NCBI GenBank assembly: GCA_033064195.1
Contig: JARBJD010000189.1
Span: 81,545-145,544, forward strand
Reading direction: 5' to 3'
From: Blattamonas nauphoetae
Lineage: Eukaryota > Preaxostyla > Oxymonadida
DNA: 64,000 nucleotides
The notes below the pieces were generated by a model, which was not told the origin of the DNA, did not search any database, and was given only the letters and a program-made list of their open reading frames with translations. A program made the translations under genes and the position numbers. Positions 1 to 10,625 of the stretch are shown one piece after another (position 1 is the first letter of the stretch; each line of letters begins with the position of its first letter).

Positions 1-2
1 AG

Positions 3-479
3 CAACTAGCCGTTCGCGAGATCATTTTCAAGCAAGCTCTCTTCCCTTCGGAGAAGTATATATGCCATTTGTGCATGAACCGTTTTTCGATCGTCGATGA
101 GACGCAATCGGAGATTTTTCTGATGCTACTCACAGTACTCCTCCAAATCTGTCCATATCATCAACCAACAATGGACATCGTTCTTAATATGCCAGTTTTT
201 CTCACAATCCCAAGTTGTCTCACATTCTTCGAAAATGATCTGTCAATCTGGCGTTTTGTGTCTTCAATGTTCTATGCCCAGAGGGAATTGAACAAAACAA
301 GGGGCGAAGTACAACAGATGTGGAAGACAGTGCATCGAATGTTGAGAATGGAGGGCTCCGAAGATGTGATGGAGGAAAAGTCACTCAACGACCGAAAAGA
401 CTACGTCGGAAGAGTGATTGTTGCCGATTCGATCAGATTGATCAGTTTGCTGGGCATGAACATTCCAGAACAGGAATAG
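3..479 (+). CDS. C-terminal end of an unrecognised host protein
   Basis: An open frame runs from the left edge of the window to a TAG stop and encodes about 158 residues of a protein whose start lies outside. The composition is that of a real globular or helical protein: an N-terminal half rich in Leu, Phe and Cys, then a charged helical segment (around RELNKTRGEVQQM) and a short tail ending NIPEQE. The ATG at 69 is in frame, but open sequence with sensible residues continues upstream of it, so I treat the gene as truncated by the window rather than starting there. I see no catalytic motif and do not recognise the family. It could be an alpha-solenoid (HEAT or Armadillo-like) protein, but that is only an impression. 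Confidence 0.5.
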   Translation, partial: QLAVREIIFKQALFPSEKYICHLCMNRFSIVDETQSEIFLMLLTVLLQICPYHQPTMDIVLNMPVFLTIPSCLTFFENDLSIWRFVSSMFYAQRELNKTRGEVQQMWKTVHRMLRMEGSEDVMEEKSLNDRKDYVGRVIVADSIRLISLLGMNIPEQE

Positions 480-1760
480 ACACCGACAGGAATCAGCGAA
501 CGTTTCGAACTGTTGGTGACTTCTTTTGGACACAAACACTGTTTGTGTCTCATCTATCGACTCTGACATCATCGCTCTTCTAAGTGATGCACAAATGATC
601 TGTTCACTTGATGCAGCAGGTGTGAATGGGATGACAAGAATAACGAACGTGGAATTCGGAACGACAAGGGACATCATGCTTGTCAACCAAAACATCAGCA
701 AAACATCATTTCGGTTGATTGGTGTCCGATGCTGTGAATATCTTAAGCACATCACTCAGCTCTCCCAACGAAATGAGCGATCGTCAACACATCGCTCCAA
801 GTCCCTCCGCATCGACAATCGGAGATGATTATGTGCTGATCCATTACCAAGACAACATTCACTGCACTTTTCTTGTTGAACTCGTTCGCTATTTCTGCGA
901 TGAAGGCAAGACGGACGATGAAAATGTCGACGATGCTTGAAGTCGGTGAAGATGTGCAAATCACATCCAGACGAAGTGGAGCATGCAACAATGAACGACA
1001 AAGAGCCGATGGACAAAATCAGCCCTCGACACCGCGAACACAGGGCAATGGACGATCGGCACAAACAGATCCTGGACAATCCAGACACCAACATTTCGTG
1101 AGCCCTTTCGACTGTTTTCCCATCTTTCGTCGATCATCTAATCAAATTTGTTCCAATCCTTCCTCTGCCACAACCTGCTTGCGAACAAATTGCTGCCACA
1201 TCTCACGACTGGATTGTTTACGCTTCACAACTTGGAAACGTCGGATTCTTCGTTCAACTCGCTCACAATCATCCGGCCGTTGATCTCTCAGCTCGCATCG
1301 TTTGTGATCATTTCTTTTGGATGCAACGAGATCGTGGCAGTTCCAAGCGAACTGTTCCGTCTCCCACACACGACAATTGGAGACACACTGACCGAGCTGT
1401 TTGGGTGAGGAGTTCCATAGAATCCTGAAGACCCACTTTTCCAGGACAGCCACTCTGGATGTGAACATCTTTGTGTTGACATAGACCTGACCATCGAACA
1501 GGATTCATCATGAGACACGTGAGCACCAGAACTTCGTGTGTTCCCATAACCAAACACCAGACATTTCTGTCTCCAGATCATGAAAATAGAGATGTCGATG
1601 ACTGGATCTGACCGGTTTAATTCAATCTCCAAAACCTCTGCGAAGCTCCTCTTTTTGTTGATCAAGATGATCACAATTGAAATCAAACATGTTGGATAGG
1701 ATCAAATGAGGAGGGTAGTGTTGTGCATGACGGTCAGAAAACGAGAGAAATTGGGATTGT
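480..1760. other. Region without a resolvable gene
   Basis: Short overlapping open frames occur on both strands, none longer than about 130 codons and none with a recognisable motif. On the plus strand several fragments in different frames have plausible protein-like composition (near 526-830, 870-960 and 1148-1408). The stretch may therefore be a decayed gene continuing the theme of the gene to its left. I cannot join the pieces with confidence. Confidence 0.35.
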
Positions 1761-2597
1761 TTAGGCCTGAGCCTTCGCAGCATCGGCAGCTTGTTGTGCT
1801 TCCTCTGCCTTTCTCGCTTCCTCTGCCTTTCTTGCTTCCTCTGCCTTTCTTGCTTCCTCTGCCTTTCTCGCTTCCTCAGCTTTTCTCATTTCCTCAATCA
1901 CTTTCATCAATCGTTCATTTTCTTCTTCTACTTCCCTTCTCTTTTTTTCTGCTTCGTTCTTCTCTTCTTCCATCTTCTTCTCTCTCTCCTCTGCTCTCCT
2001 TGTCGCTTCTTCTGCTTTCTTCTTTTCTTCTTCTGCCTTCTTCTTCTCTTCTTCTGCTCTCCTTGCCTTCTCCTTCTCCCATTCCCATGCTCTTCCCTTG
2101 CTCCCAATCTCTTCATTGTCCTTCTGTTGTTTCAGATCTCGAAAAACTTCTGGAAAGATGAGTCCGCAAACACTCCCCGCCTCAGCCAGCACCCCAACGT
2201 CCTCCTCCATCTTTCTGGCCTGCTCCGACTCTCCTGGAACGACCCATCCCTTCAAAACAGCGGTGAGAGCTGTCGCAGCCATGTCCACAGCTCGTTGGCA
2301 GCGAATGAAGAAATCAGAGCCGTCGGGCACGTCTTCAGACCATTCGTCGATTTGGCAGATCTTCAGATCTTCGTACGAGACTTGGGTTGATGTTTCTGGA
2401 GTTGTGGCTGTTATTTCCCACTCTTGTTTCTTTTGTTTACTTTGCACAGCTGCCATCTTCAATCCGAATCCGATGTCACCCATTGTCTTCACGATTGCTC
2501 GCCTGATGCGTGGATGCTCGTGATCTCTGAGCATGTCGCGGAGTTCTTGAAGATAGAAGCCACCAAGGAATTCTTCAACTTCCCATTCTGATGACAT
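1761..2597 (-). CDS. Coiled-coil protein with an ARKAEE tandem-repeat tail
   Basis: About 278 residues. The N-terminal 160 residues are mixed and globular-looking (start MSSEWEVEEF; a segment GWVVPGESEQA near the middle). The rest is a long Glu/Lys/Ala-rich heptad-like coiled coil. It ends in five near-perfect copies of a six-residue unit (KAEEAR) and a short Ala/Gln tail ending KAQA. I chose the ATG at 2597. The frame extends 20 codons further to 2657, but that stretch is hydrophobic and includes a TTCTTCAG that looks like a splice acceptor, so it may be intron. No function can be assigned. Long E/K coiled coils usually act as structural or scaffolding rods, but that is family-level inference. 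Confidence 0.6.
   Translation of the reverse strand: MSSEWEVEEFLGGFYLQELRDMLRDHEHPRIRRAIVKTMGDIGFGLKMAAVQSKQKKQEWEITATTPETSTQVSYEDLKICQIDEWSEDVPDGSDFFIRCQRAVDMAATALTAVLKGWVVPGESEQARKMEEDVGVLAEAGSVCGLIFPEVFRDLKQQKDNEEIGSKGRAWEWEKEKARRAEEEKKKAEEEKKKAEEATRRAEEREKKMEEEKNEAEKKRREVEEENERLMKVIEEMRKAEEARKAEEARKAEEARKAEEARKAEEAQQAADAAKAQA
1783..1885 (-). repeat. 18-bp tandem repeat coding KAEEAR units
   Basis: About five copies of an 18-bp unit (CTTCCTCTGCCTTTCTCG and close variants on the plus strand) lie inside the coiled-coil gene. They give in-frame six-residue repeats on the minus strand. The unit length is a multiple of three, so copy-number change would not break the frame. Confidence 0.85.
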
Positions 2598-2835
2598 TGT
2601 TTTTGCGATTGTTCTGAAGAATGCAATCAGAATGACAACACTGGAGAACAAACCCAATGAGCCGAATATTCTCCTCTGATTCTATCAAATTGCTGGACTG
2701 ATTCGATCATGAGAAAGTTGATGATGAAAGAAGAAATGAAGACTTTGCATTGTCGGAAGGCTCTTGGAAGATGAGGCACCTGCGGAACCGGACCCGAGGG
2801 GGCGGATGCAGAAAAGATGGCAGTCTGCTGGAGTT

Positions 2836-3264
2836 CTAGTTCAACCTGAAAAAAGAAGGATTGAAGAAATCACCACACTCTCTCTTCGGGTGGGAGGGAT
2901 GTTTGGAGCTTGATTGCGAGTGTGGATAGAATTCCTGTTTCCAACAGTTTCTCGATTTCACCGGTTTTGGATGATTTTTCTTCAAAAGGTCGGAAGATGA
3001 GAATGGTTGAAACAAACCAAACATGACCCTGTCTCTGAGAGAGCGTGCAGATTTGTCAGTCAAAGACATGAACGTGTCTTCTTCAAGCGGTGGAGTTTTT
3101 GGAGACACATCGCCAGGACTTTTCTGTATTTTGTCATCCGAAGTTAACTCCAGGTCTGTCGTGTCCTGAGACGAGAAGAAGTGTCCTCTCAAAGTTGAAA
3201 CGCACACCACGACAGATTTATTCGTTTCGTCACTTGGTGGTTGATTTTCTTGTGACTCAGCCAT
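2836..3264 (-). CDS. Small hypothetical protein, possibly one exon
   Basis: An open frame of 142 residues begins with an ATG preceded by an AT-rich stretch. It is polar and Ser/Pro/Asp-rich in its first half (MAESQENQPPSDET) and basic and aromatic at the end (FFNPSFFRLN). No domain is recognisable and the composition suggests a largely disordered protein. It lies between two minus-strand genes in the same orientation. It could be a separate small gene or a 5' exon of the coiled-coil gene downstream. Confidence 0.35.
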   Translation of the reverse strand: MAESQENQPPSDETNKSVVVCVSTLRGHFFSSQDTTDLELTSDDKIQKSPGDVSPKTPPLEEDTFMSLTDKSARSLRDRVMFGLFQPFSSSDLLKKNHPKPVKSRNCWKQEFYPHSQSSSKHPSHPKRECGDFFNPSFFRLN

Positions 3265-3450
3265 GATTGTTCAGTCTCGATTCCGTATCTTTCTGTTATG
3301 GGTACAAAACCAAAAGTGTGGATTTTCAGAGATGTAGACAAAAAACTATGCCCGATAATGTTTTTTAAATCTGATTAGTTTCAGGAAACCGTTCGAGCAC
3401 GAGAAAACAGATTACGTACCAGAATCAACAGATTCGTGAAGTGTTTACTT

Positions 3451-6400
3451 TCAATTGTTCGTCGTTCTTCTCTGTCGACGTCTTTCAGCCATCTGAATCT
3501 CAAACTCTTGTTTGATCCGCTCCAACTCATCCAGCTTCTGCTTCGATTCCGCTTCCACTCGGTCTGCTTCTTCTTCCAACTGCTGAACACGCTTTCGTCG
3601 CTTCTCTTCCAATTCTCTCTTCTCCCTCTGCAGCTCCTCCTCCGCCAATCGCAGCTGTTCCTCTCTCGTCATCTCACTCTCTTTCTTTCCCTTTCCCGCT
3701 TTCTGAATTTCTCCACCAAGTTGTTCGTTGTTCGCCTTCCCACCCTTCTCAGACAGTGTTCTATCTTGTGGCTTCCACTCAAAAGCTTTGGTTGATGATT
3801 TCGTTGTTGATTTTGTTGTTGGTGGTGATGTTGTGGGTGATGTTGTCGTCGACGACGATGGTGTCCATTTCGTTTGGAGTCGTTTGGACGGCTGTTTCGG
3901 AGGAGATGCATCATTTTTCGATTCTGGCTCTGTCTTTTTCACTTCTTGTCCTTCTTTCTTCCTTTCTTTCCCATCCACTCCTTCCTGCTTCTCCTTCTCC
4001 CTCAACATCTCCCTTTCTTTCTCCTTCAATCTCTCCTCTCTCTTCCTCTTCTCTTCCAGTTCCTTCCTCTCGGCCGCCCACTTCGCTTCGTATTCAGCTC
4101 GCAGCTGTTCTTCGATCTGTTTTCTGATTTCTTCTTCAATTTCGGCTCGTCTGGCTGCTTCTCTTTGCGCTCTCTCTTCTTCTTCTCGCTTTTCTCGTTC
4201 CACTCGCTGTCGTTCAGCCTCTTCAATCAATTTCTGTTGAAGTGCTGCTTGTCTTTCTGCCTCTTCTCTTTCTTCCTGTTTTTTCTTCTCTTCTTCTCGC
4301 TTTCTTTCTTCCAAGATTCGTTGTTTCTCTTCTTCCTCCAGTCTTCTCTTCTCTTCTTCTCGTTCTTTTCGACGTTTTTCTTCTTCCTCCTTTCGTCGTC
4401 GCTGCTCTGCTTCTTCCTCTGCTTTCCTCTTTCTCTCTTCCTCTTCCTTCTTCTTTTTCTCCTCTTCTTCCTTCTTCTTTCTTTCCTCCTCTTCTTTCTG
4501 TTTCTTCTCTTTTTCTTCTTTCTCTTTTCGTTGTTTCTCCTCTTTCATCCGTCGCTTCTTCTCCCTCTTCTCGAATTCCTTCTTCTTTTCCTCTTCCTCT
4601 CTCAACCTCATCTCTTCCAGTCTCTTAGCCCTCTCCAATTCTTCCCTCTCCTCCCTTTCCTTCTTCTTCGCTTCTTCCTCAGCTTCAATCCTCTTTCTCT
4701 CTTCCTCCTTCTTCTTATCTTCCTCCTGTTCTCTCTTTCTTCTCTCCTCTTCCTCAGCTTGTCTTTTCAGCTTTTCCTCCTTCTGTCTCTTCTTCTTCTC
4801 TGCCTTCTTTTTTGCTTTCTCTGCACTCTCCAGCATGAGTGGCGATTCAGATGGGGTTGGAGTGTTCTTTGCTTGTTGTTTTGCTTCTTCCATCTTCTTT
4901 CGCTCTTCTTCTCGTTGCTTCTCTTCAGCTTCTTTCTTCTTTCTCTCTTCTTCTTTCTTCTTTTTCTCTTCTTCTTTCTTCTTTTTCTCTTCTTCTTTCT
5001 TCTTTCGCTCTTCTTCTTTCTTCTTTTCCTCCTTTTTCTTCATTTCTGCTTCTTCTTTTTTCTTTTTCGCTTCCATCCTGATTCTCTCTTCCTGATCCTT
5101 CTTCTTCTGAGCCTTCTTTTTGCTCACCTCATCCCTTTTCTGCTTCTCCTCCTCTTCGTTCTTCTTCTCCCTGTCCGTCTTCTCCTTCTCCGTTGTGTTG
5201 TTGTCTGGTGTCACTGTGGTGTGAGGGAGGAAGTGTGACGGGTTGTCGGAGTCGCTTGGGTTGAAGGAGCCTTCGCTGATGCGATGGAGAGTGTATTGCA
5301 CGATGGCTTGGACAGAGGCTGACAACAGGGAGTGAAAAGAGGGTAGAAAGGGAAGAGAGATGAAGACAGAGAATGATTAGAGACGAATAAATAGAAGAGA
5401 GACGAAGATAAAGAACGGATAGAGAACGATGAGAAAATCACAAAATAAACATGAGAGAATGCGAGAACACACGACTGACATTCCCGCCTCTGATGATCTT
5501 CTCCATCCTTCCAGCAGCTGGCTCCAAGTACTCAAACATAACTGAGTGCATTCCCTCCCCAATCAACTCCACAGCATAACACAACACTTCGAGTGTGAAA
5601 TCATTCGGCCTGCGAGGCGTGCATTCATCGCCAAGTCTGTCAAACAGCAGTCGGACGTGTGATGGAGGCAGTTTGGCGCGGTTCAGAAGATCACACAAAT
5701 ACCAACACCACGCCTTTGCATCAACCATCCTTTTCTTTCTCTCCTCTCCACTCACCTTCCGTCCATCCCATTCGTCCGAGTTGTTCCCACATTTCTTGCT
5801 TATTAGTTCCCCAATGGCGACATCTGCGACAACTTGATTAAACGGAGTGGTCTTGCATTGCATTGAAAGGGTGGTCAGTTCTTGCAGATGGAGCTCAAAT
5901 TGCATCCGAAAGATGGTTCTGGTGACAGCCTGATCAAACAGAAGCTGTGCCATGATTGTCACAACTGCTGGTTTCATCATCAACGGTGCCATTTTAGCGT
6001 TTCGTGTTTTGAATTCTGGTTTGGAGGGAGCGATGGCGAGAATGGAGAGGAACGAGATGACATCTGGGTTGTTGTCAGGGACAGTGAAATACGAATGGAC
6101 TTGTCCATCTTCTTCGTAGGCGTTGGGGTGATAGAGAAGAGGGTTGAGGATGCGAGAGAGCGAGGGAGGGGGGCGGAATGGAGGAAATGACGAGTTCAAA
6201 ATGATTTCCAGAACTTGCGCTGTCTGTTTGAGAAGTGCGTCAGGGAAGGATTTGGTGTGTTCAGCACGACTGAGCAGTGCATTTACCTTTCGAATCACTG
6301 GTTTGTCTTCCTTCAACAAGAAACTCCCAAACGACGTTGTCAGACGAACAGTTGTGTCCACAACTGCTTCGTTCGTCCATCCATCTTCCATCGCATCCAG

Positions 6401-9064
6401 CACATTCATAAACAGTTCGTGGAGGAACTCGCAGGGTATGATTCCGTCGAAGACCATCTCGATCAGAACGGTGACACGAGCCCTCACTTCGCTCTTTCTC
6501 TCCTTGACATCCTCTTCTGTGTTCGTGTCTTTCAGGAAATCAGCGAATTTTGTGATGGATGTGGCAGCGAAGATGAGGACGAACGAAAACTTGCGTTTCT
6601 TCGTGTTCCGATCGAGCAAGTCAGAGCGATCGGCACATCGAAACTCGATCGCTTTCGAAAGATTGACTGTCAGTGTCTTCATCGCCCTGTCTTTCAACCG
6701 AAGCGTGAACAATTCTTCAGCGACTCGGATCACATCAGCTTGTTGTTCCATGAAAGCCAGAAGCGTCTGAGCGGTTTCGTGAAGGCTCGTGTGATTCGAA
6801 AAGACTTCTCGGATCTCTTTTCGTCTCTCTTCTTCTGCGGAAAGATTCATCGGAACCAGCTTCCTGATACAGAACGTCTCAAAACACGTGACATTTGCAG
6901 GAGTGGTCGAGATGTGTGGGAGAGAACGAAGAGACTTCATCACAACGTGTTCATCGACATTCCCATCCCTTCTCGTGAACTCCCCCATCTCAAATGTTGG
7001 CGCATGTGCTTCGTTCCCTCTCGACGGTTTCGTGTTCGTAAAAATCGTCCCATTTTCATCTTCCGTGATCGTGTAGCTCAATCCAGCCATCGAGTTGTGG
7101 AGAGATGTCAGGGGGCTCAGTGACGGTTTCGGTCCATCTTGGAATTCAGCTGTGAACTTCAGTGTCTCCTGCATCACTCTCATGAGATCAGGATCGCTCG
7201 CTGCCTGAACTTGGATCTGATGCGCGGAGTCCTCAGTCATCGACATGAACCCGAGAATCGACTGTCCACCAAGACCAGGGATGGGGGGAGTGGGGAACAT
7301 GTTTGGAGGGAAGGTTGGTGGTTGAGGTTTCGATTTTTTTGATTTCGAGTCGTCTTTTCGTTTTACAAGTTGTTTGGGAGGACCTTCACACCCAGGCTCG
7401 CAATAATGCACGTGAAGGGAGATTCTCCGAGGGGCAGGAGCGTATTTTATCCACTGGATGGAATATGGGTGGTCAGGAGCGATCCAAAACGGATATCTTG
7501 GAGCAAAGCGTGGTCGATCGGAATAAACACTTTCCGGCATCTCTTCTTGCGATTGCTGATCGGTTGTCGTGTATGTGTGATGGGCATAGCGAGCAACATC
7601 GAAACTGACCCTTCCAGGTGTCGACAGGTCGAACAGCGTTTGCCGGAGCTCATACCACACTTTTGGGTTTGATTTTGGGAGAGTGTGACGAGCGGTGACG
7701 ATGAGAGAGCAGACATACGAAGCGTACAGGTCATCTGAAGGGATGTCCCAGCAGTGTTTGAGCAAGTCTGACAGAACGCGCGAAATGAACGGTATCGACC
7801 CAAGTTCCGTTTGGATGAGGAAACTGATTAATGTGAAGGTCTGGGAGACGTGTTCTTCGAAATATGCCGCCTCGTCGGTGACTTCTGGTGGGTGGGATCG
7901 GAGCTTGCCTGTGTCGACACGATCGATGCAGATTTTATGAATCATGTCTTCCAAATGACGCTCATATTGTTCTAAAAAGGTTTCTCCGCTTTCCGACTTG
8001 ACATCGCCGACAACAGTCAACATAAAGTGGAGACAAGGTCGAACGAAGACGTTGTAGATAGATTCAGTGATGAGGAGCAGAGCGAACTGGCCACAGTCTG
8101 CCGATGAGTGAAGGATGGAATAGAAGTCTTTGCGGCATTCTTCCGGATGGAGGACATCGGTGGATTGGATCAGATGGATCATGTTCACCACACGTTCGTT
8201 CTTCAGCGCTGCTTCCCCTAACTCCGAGCGGACTGTATGGATCTTGAGACTTGATGCTTTCTTCTCGAGGGTCATGTAAAACCCGTGTTTTGCTGCACAA
8301 ATGAATGTGTTTCGGTACTGTTCCTCAATCTCTGGAGTGAGGTCCAGCGCATTGGCAGCTGTCCAGATCATCGAGAGTAGTGTCCACAGAAGGCTCTCAC
8401 TGACATATTGCCAAGTTTCGGGGATTTCCATCAAAAATTCAATGATCATCAGGACGTGGATGCCTGTTGGTCCAGTCTTCGTCATCTGTGCGATTAGCAA
8501 AATAGCAACTTCTGTGAGGCGTGCAGGGTTAAACATTTCATTGGCAACAAGATCTTTGAAGCAGGACACGTATTCTTTGCGAAAATGGACTGAGTCTTCA
8601 TCCATTCTTGGGTCCAGAAAGGCACTCGATTCTAAGGTTGAATCGGGGTGGTTATCGAGTGTGAAGTCTCGAAGAGCGAGGTAGGCCTGCCGATCGAACA
8701 GTAATTCAAAAAGGAGGCCAATTTGGGTGCACTGACGAGTGAGCAAGTCGTAAAGAGTTTTCATGGCTTTTCGTTGTGAATGGACTTCAAAATACTTGTT
8801 GAACATTAGTGAGCACATATATGACCACAATGCTGTTCTGTGGGCGCGTTTGAAGAGTGATTTGGCGATCACCTCGATGTTGCCTTCTCCAACTTCTGCG
8901 ATTCTGCGTGTGATTTTAACTTGGTCAAACAATAAATCTGATCCTCGATATGGTTGCAAAGTGGATATAACACCATCTGTCGAAAATTCCGATGAATCGA
9001 TGGTCCAAATATGATCCTCGGAAAACGGGGCTGTTGAAGGCTCAATATATTGATAACATTCGAC
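3451..9064 (-). CDS. Large MIF4G-domain protein with a long KE-rich C-terminal coiled coil (eIF4G/UPF2-like), at least two exons
   Basis: The main exon (9064 to 5476) encodes about 1,190 residues and the second (5318 to 3451) about 620. Near the end of the main exon, the segment YLCDLLNRAKLPPSHVRLLF followed by a region ending in EKIIRGGN has the pattern of the MIF4G fold found in eIF4G, CBP80 and UPF2. Similar helical signatures occur in the middle (VTVLIEMVFDGIIPCEFL, around residue 830) and, more weakly, near the N-terminus. Three such blocks would recall the NMD factor UPF2, but one or two would fit an eIF4G-like translation factor, so I do not name it. The second exon is dominated by E/K/R-rich coiled coil over about 400 residues and then a basic Ser/Thr-rich linker. 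The exon opening at 9064 follows an in-frame stop and a TTTTTCTTGGTAG acceptor, so the true start lies in an upstream exon that I could not fix. Likely role: RNA-linked scaffold in the cytoplasm. Confidence 0.6.
5319..5475 (-). other. Intron of the MIF4G/coiled-coil gene (157 nt)
   Basis: Read on the minus strand, the exon ends after GTCA with the donor GTCGTG and the next exon begins after the acceptor TTGTCAG. Removing these bases joins the MIF4G segment (ending GGNV) to a continuation SVQAIVQYTLHRISEG in one frame. The join also completes the last MIF4G helix, which is why I prefer this donor to the GTCAGT three bases earlier. Confidence 0.6.
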
Positions 9065-9618
9065 CTACCAAGAAAAATCACTATATGGATGAACAAACGG
9101 AGAATTGAAATCGAATAGTAATCTTTTTCTTGACAAATGTTCGGCTGATCACGAATGATTGGGGTCGACTTCGAGAGAGAATACGGTCCTGAAAAGATGG
9201 GGAGAAGAAATTGGCACACTTCATCATTCCCAGAGACGACACAAAGGATCATGGTGATCAGCTGGTTGACTGGAACGAGAAAGAACGACGAGAGTGTCGA
9301 AAAAGTTGGGATTTCGAAACAGCCAGTCTGAGATACAGGTGGTATGTCACTGAGATTTATGTCAGTCCTGAGGTTAGATGAGAAAGGACAGTTTAGAAGA
9401 TGTGGAAAATCACAGACATGCTGAGTTGAGGTGGGAATCCAAGTCGAGCATGGAGACGTGATCCCTCAGCACCTGAGACTAGAAAGCGAACTAAAACGGA
9501 AAAATGTTCAGAATGAAGTCGGAAAGAAGAGAAACTAGCTGCAAAATTCGTTGTTGGCGTGAAAGGTATTTCCTGCATGTCAGAGAAACAAACGTAAAGG
9601 GTCAAGTTGATCCACGTC
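9065..9618 (-). other. 5' region of the MIF4G gene, exons unresolved
   Basis: The minus strand is open from about 9360 to 9064 and contains two classic acceptor-like tracts (one ending TCTTTTCAG near 9190, one ending GGTAG at 9065). Upstream exons of the MIF4G gene therefore probably lie here. I cannot decide their limits or the start codon. Confidence 0.3.
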
Positions 9619-10107
9619 TTAAAAATCTTGCAAAACACGTACAAATGTCGACAGAGTATGAAAGTTACAAACGATATTTGTCAGTTCTGAAATCTGATGT
9701 TCCGTTGCGTCTTTCATTGCTTCCACTTTTCTTTTCAGCTCGTCGACTATCAACAATTTGTTATCGCATTCCGCTTGTCTCTGTTTAAGCAGTGAAAGTT
9801 CCATTTGCAACTTCTCTCTGCCTTTCGCTTTCGTTTGTGCTGATTGGCGAAGTGTGTTGAGGTGGAGTTGATTGGATGAGACCTTCTGTTCGAGTTGGGA
9901 ATGTTGTTCCTCGAATGAACGAGTTATCACTTGTCCGGTTTCCTCCACTTCCATCACCGCGCCTTTTATCACCTCCAGCTCTTCACTTCATCTTTCATTC
10001 TTTTGAGAGACTCTTCGAGCAACACAAATATTTGGCTTCTTTCTGTGTTTAGGTTCTATATCTCTCTCAATTTCATCTTGGCTTTTGCTGCTGAAGACAA
10101 CAGACAT
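9619..10107 (-). pseudogene. Small coiled-coil protein gene with an in-frame TGA
   Basis: A single frame on the minus strand runs from an ATG at 10107 (MSVVFSSKSQDE) for 162 codons to a TAA at 9619, broken only by one TGA at 9988-9990. Downstream of the TGA the protein is a clear heptad-type coiled coil (from EVIKGAVMEVEETG through KLLIVDELKRKVEAMKDA). Upstream it is short and basic. The last residues, after ELTNIV, start with a GTAACT that could be a splice donor, so the C-terminus is uncertain. The TGA could be a nonsense mutation (CGA to TGA is a one-step change), a sequencing error, or part of an undetected short intron. No family recognised. Confidence 0.45.
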
Positions 10108-10574
10108 CTTTGAAGTGAGACGATGATTGGACGATTGATCAGCATGAGAGAGATTCTTACCTCGAACATTGGATGACCGATTCCGCAGAAAGAACACGAC
10201 AGCTTAAGAGAGGATAATTACCTCCAACGGTTCAGCGAAGTCAACCTTGATCGATGGTTCGTCTTCATCTCTCCTCATTCTCGTGGCGACTTGAACATGA
10301 GACTTTTCTCATGCACAACCAAAACGAACAACGAGTCTGATTGAAGTCCGAAATCACGTTCCGCTCTCATCAACTCTCTTGGCAAGCAAACCTGATTTAT
10401 TCACTCGCTCAACCTGATATCAATACCCCACTTCTGTTTTCAGATGTCATTCCCTCTGTAAATTCGCCTTTGTCGAGCTTTCCGTCATCATTATTCGGAA
10501 CGGTTTCTCGAGCTCAACAGCATAATCTCAATAATTATCTTCTCTTCAATGAAATAAGGATTCAAGTGGTCTCT

Positions 10575-10625
10575 AAAAGCAATCATATTGGGCCAGCCGG
10601 AACATGGATTAGTCCGAGCGTGTCA
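10575..10625 (+). promoter_or_regulatory. Conserved leader immediately upstream of a surface-protein start
   Basis: The bases just before the ATG (ATTGGGCCAGCCGGAACATG and onward) are repeated almost unchanged before the second gene copy at 33,424-33,462. Sequence further upstream is only patchily conserved. This suggests a core promoter or 5' untranslated element that is kept under selection, or simply the most recently duplicated part. No TATA-type or initiator motif can be assigned with confidence. Confidence 0.4.

Noticed and set aside
3874-5238. Long plus-strand Leu/Phe/Ser-rich frame of 454 codons
   Set aside because: It is the antisense shadow of the GAA/AAG-rich coiled-coil exon; the opposite strand has the biologically sensible composition and a splice-supported join.
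9988-9990. Selenocysteine codon
   Set aside because: No SECIS-like hairpin was recognised downstream and the protein is a coiled coil without redox context.
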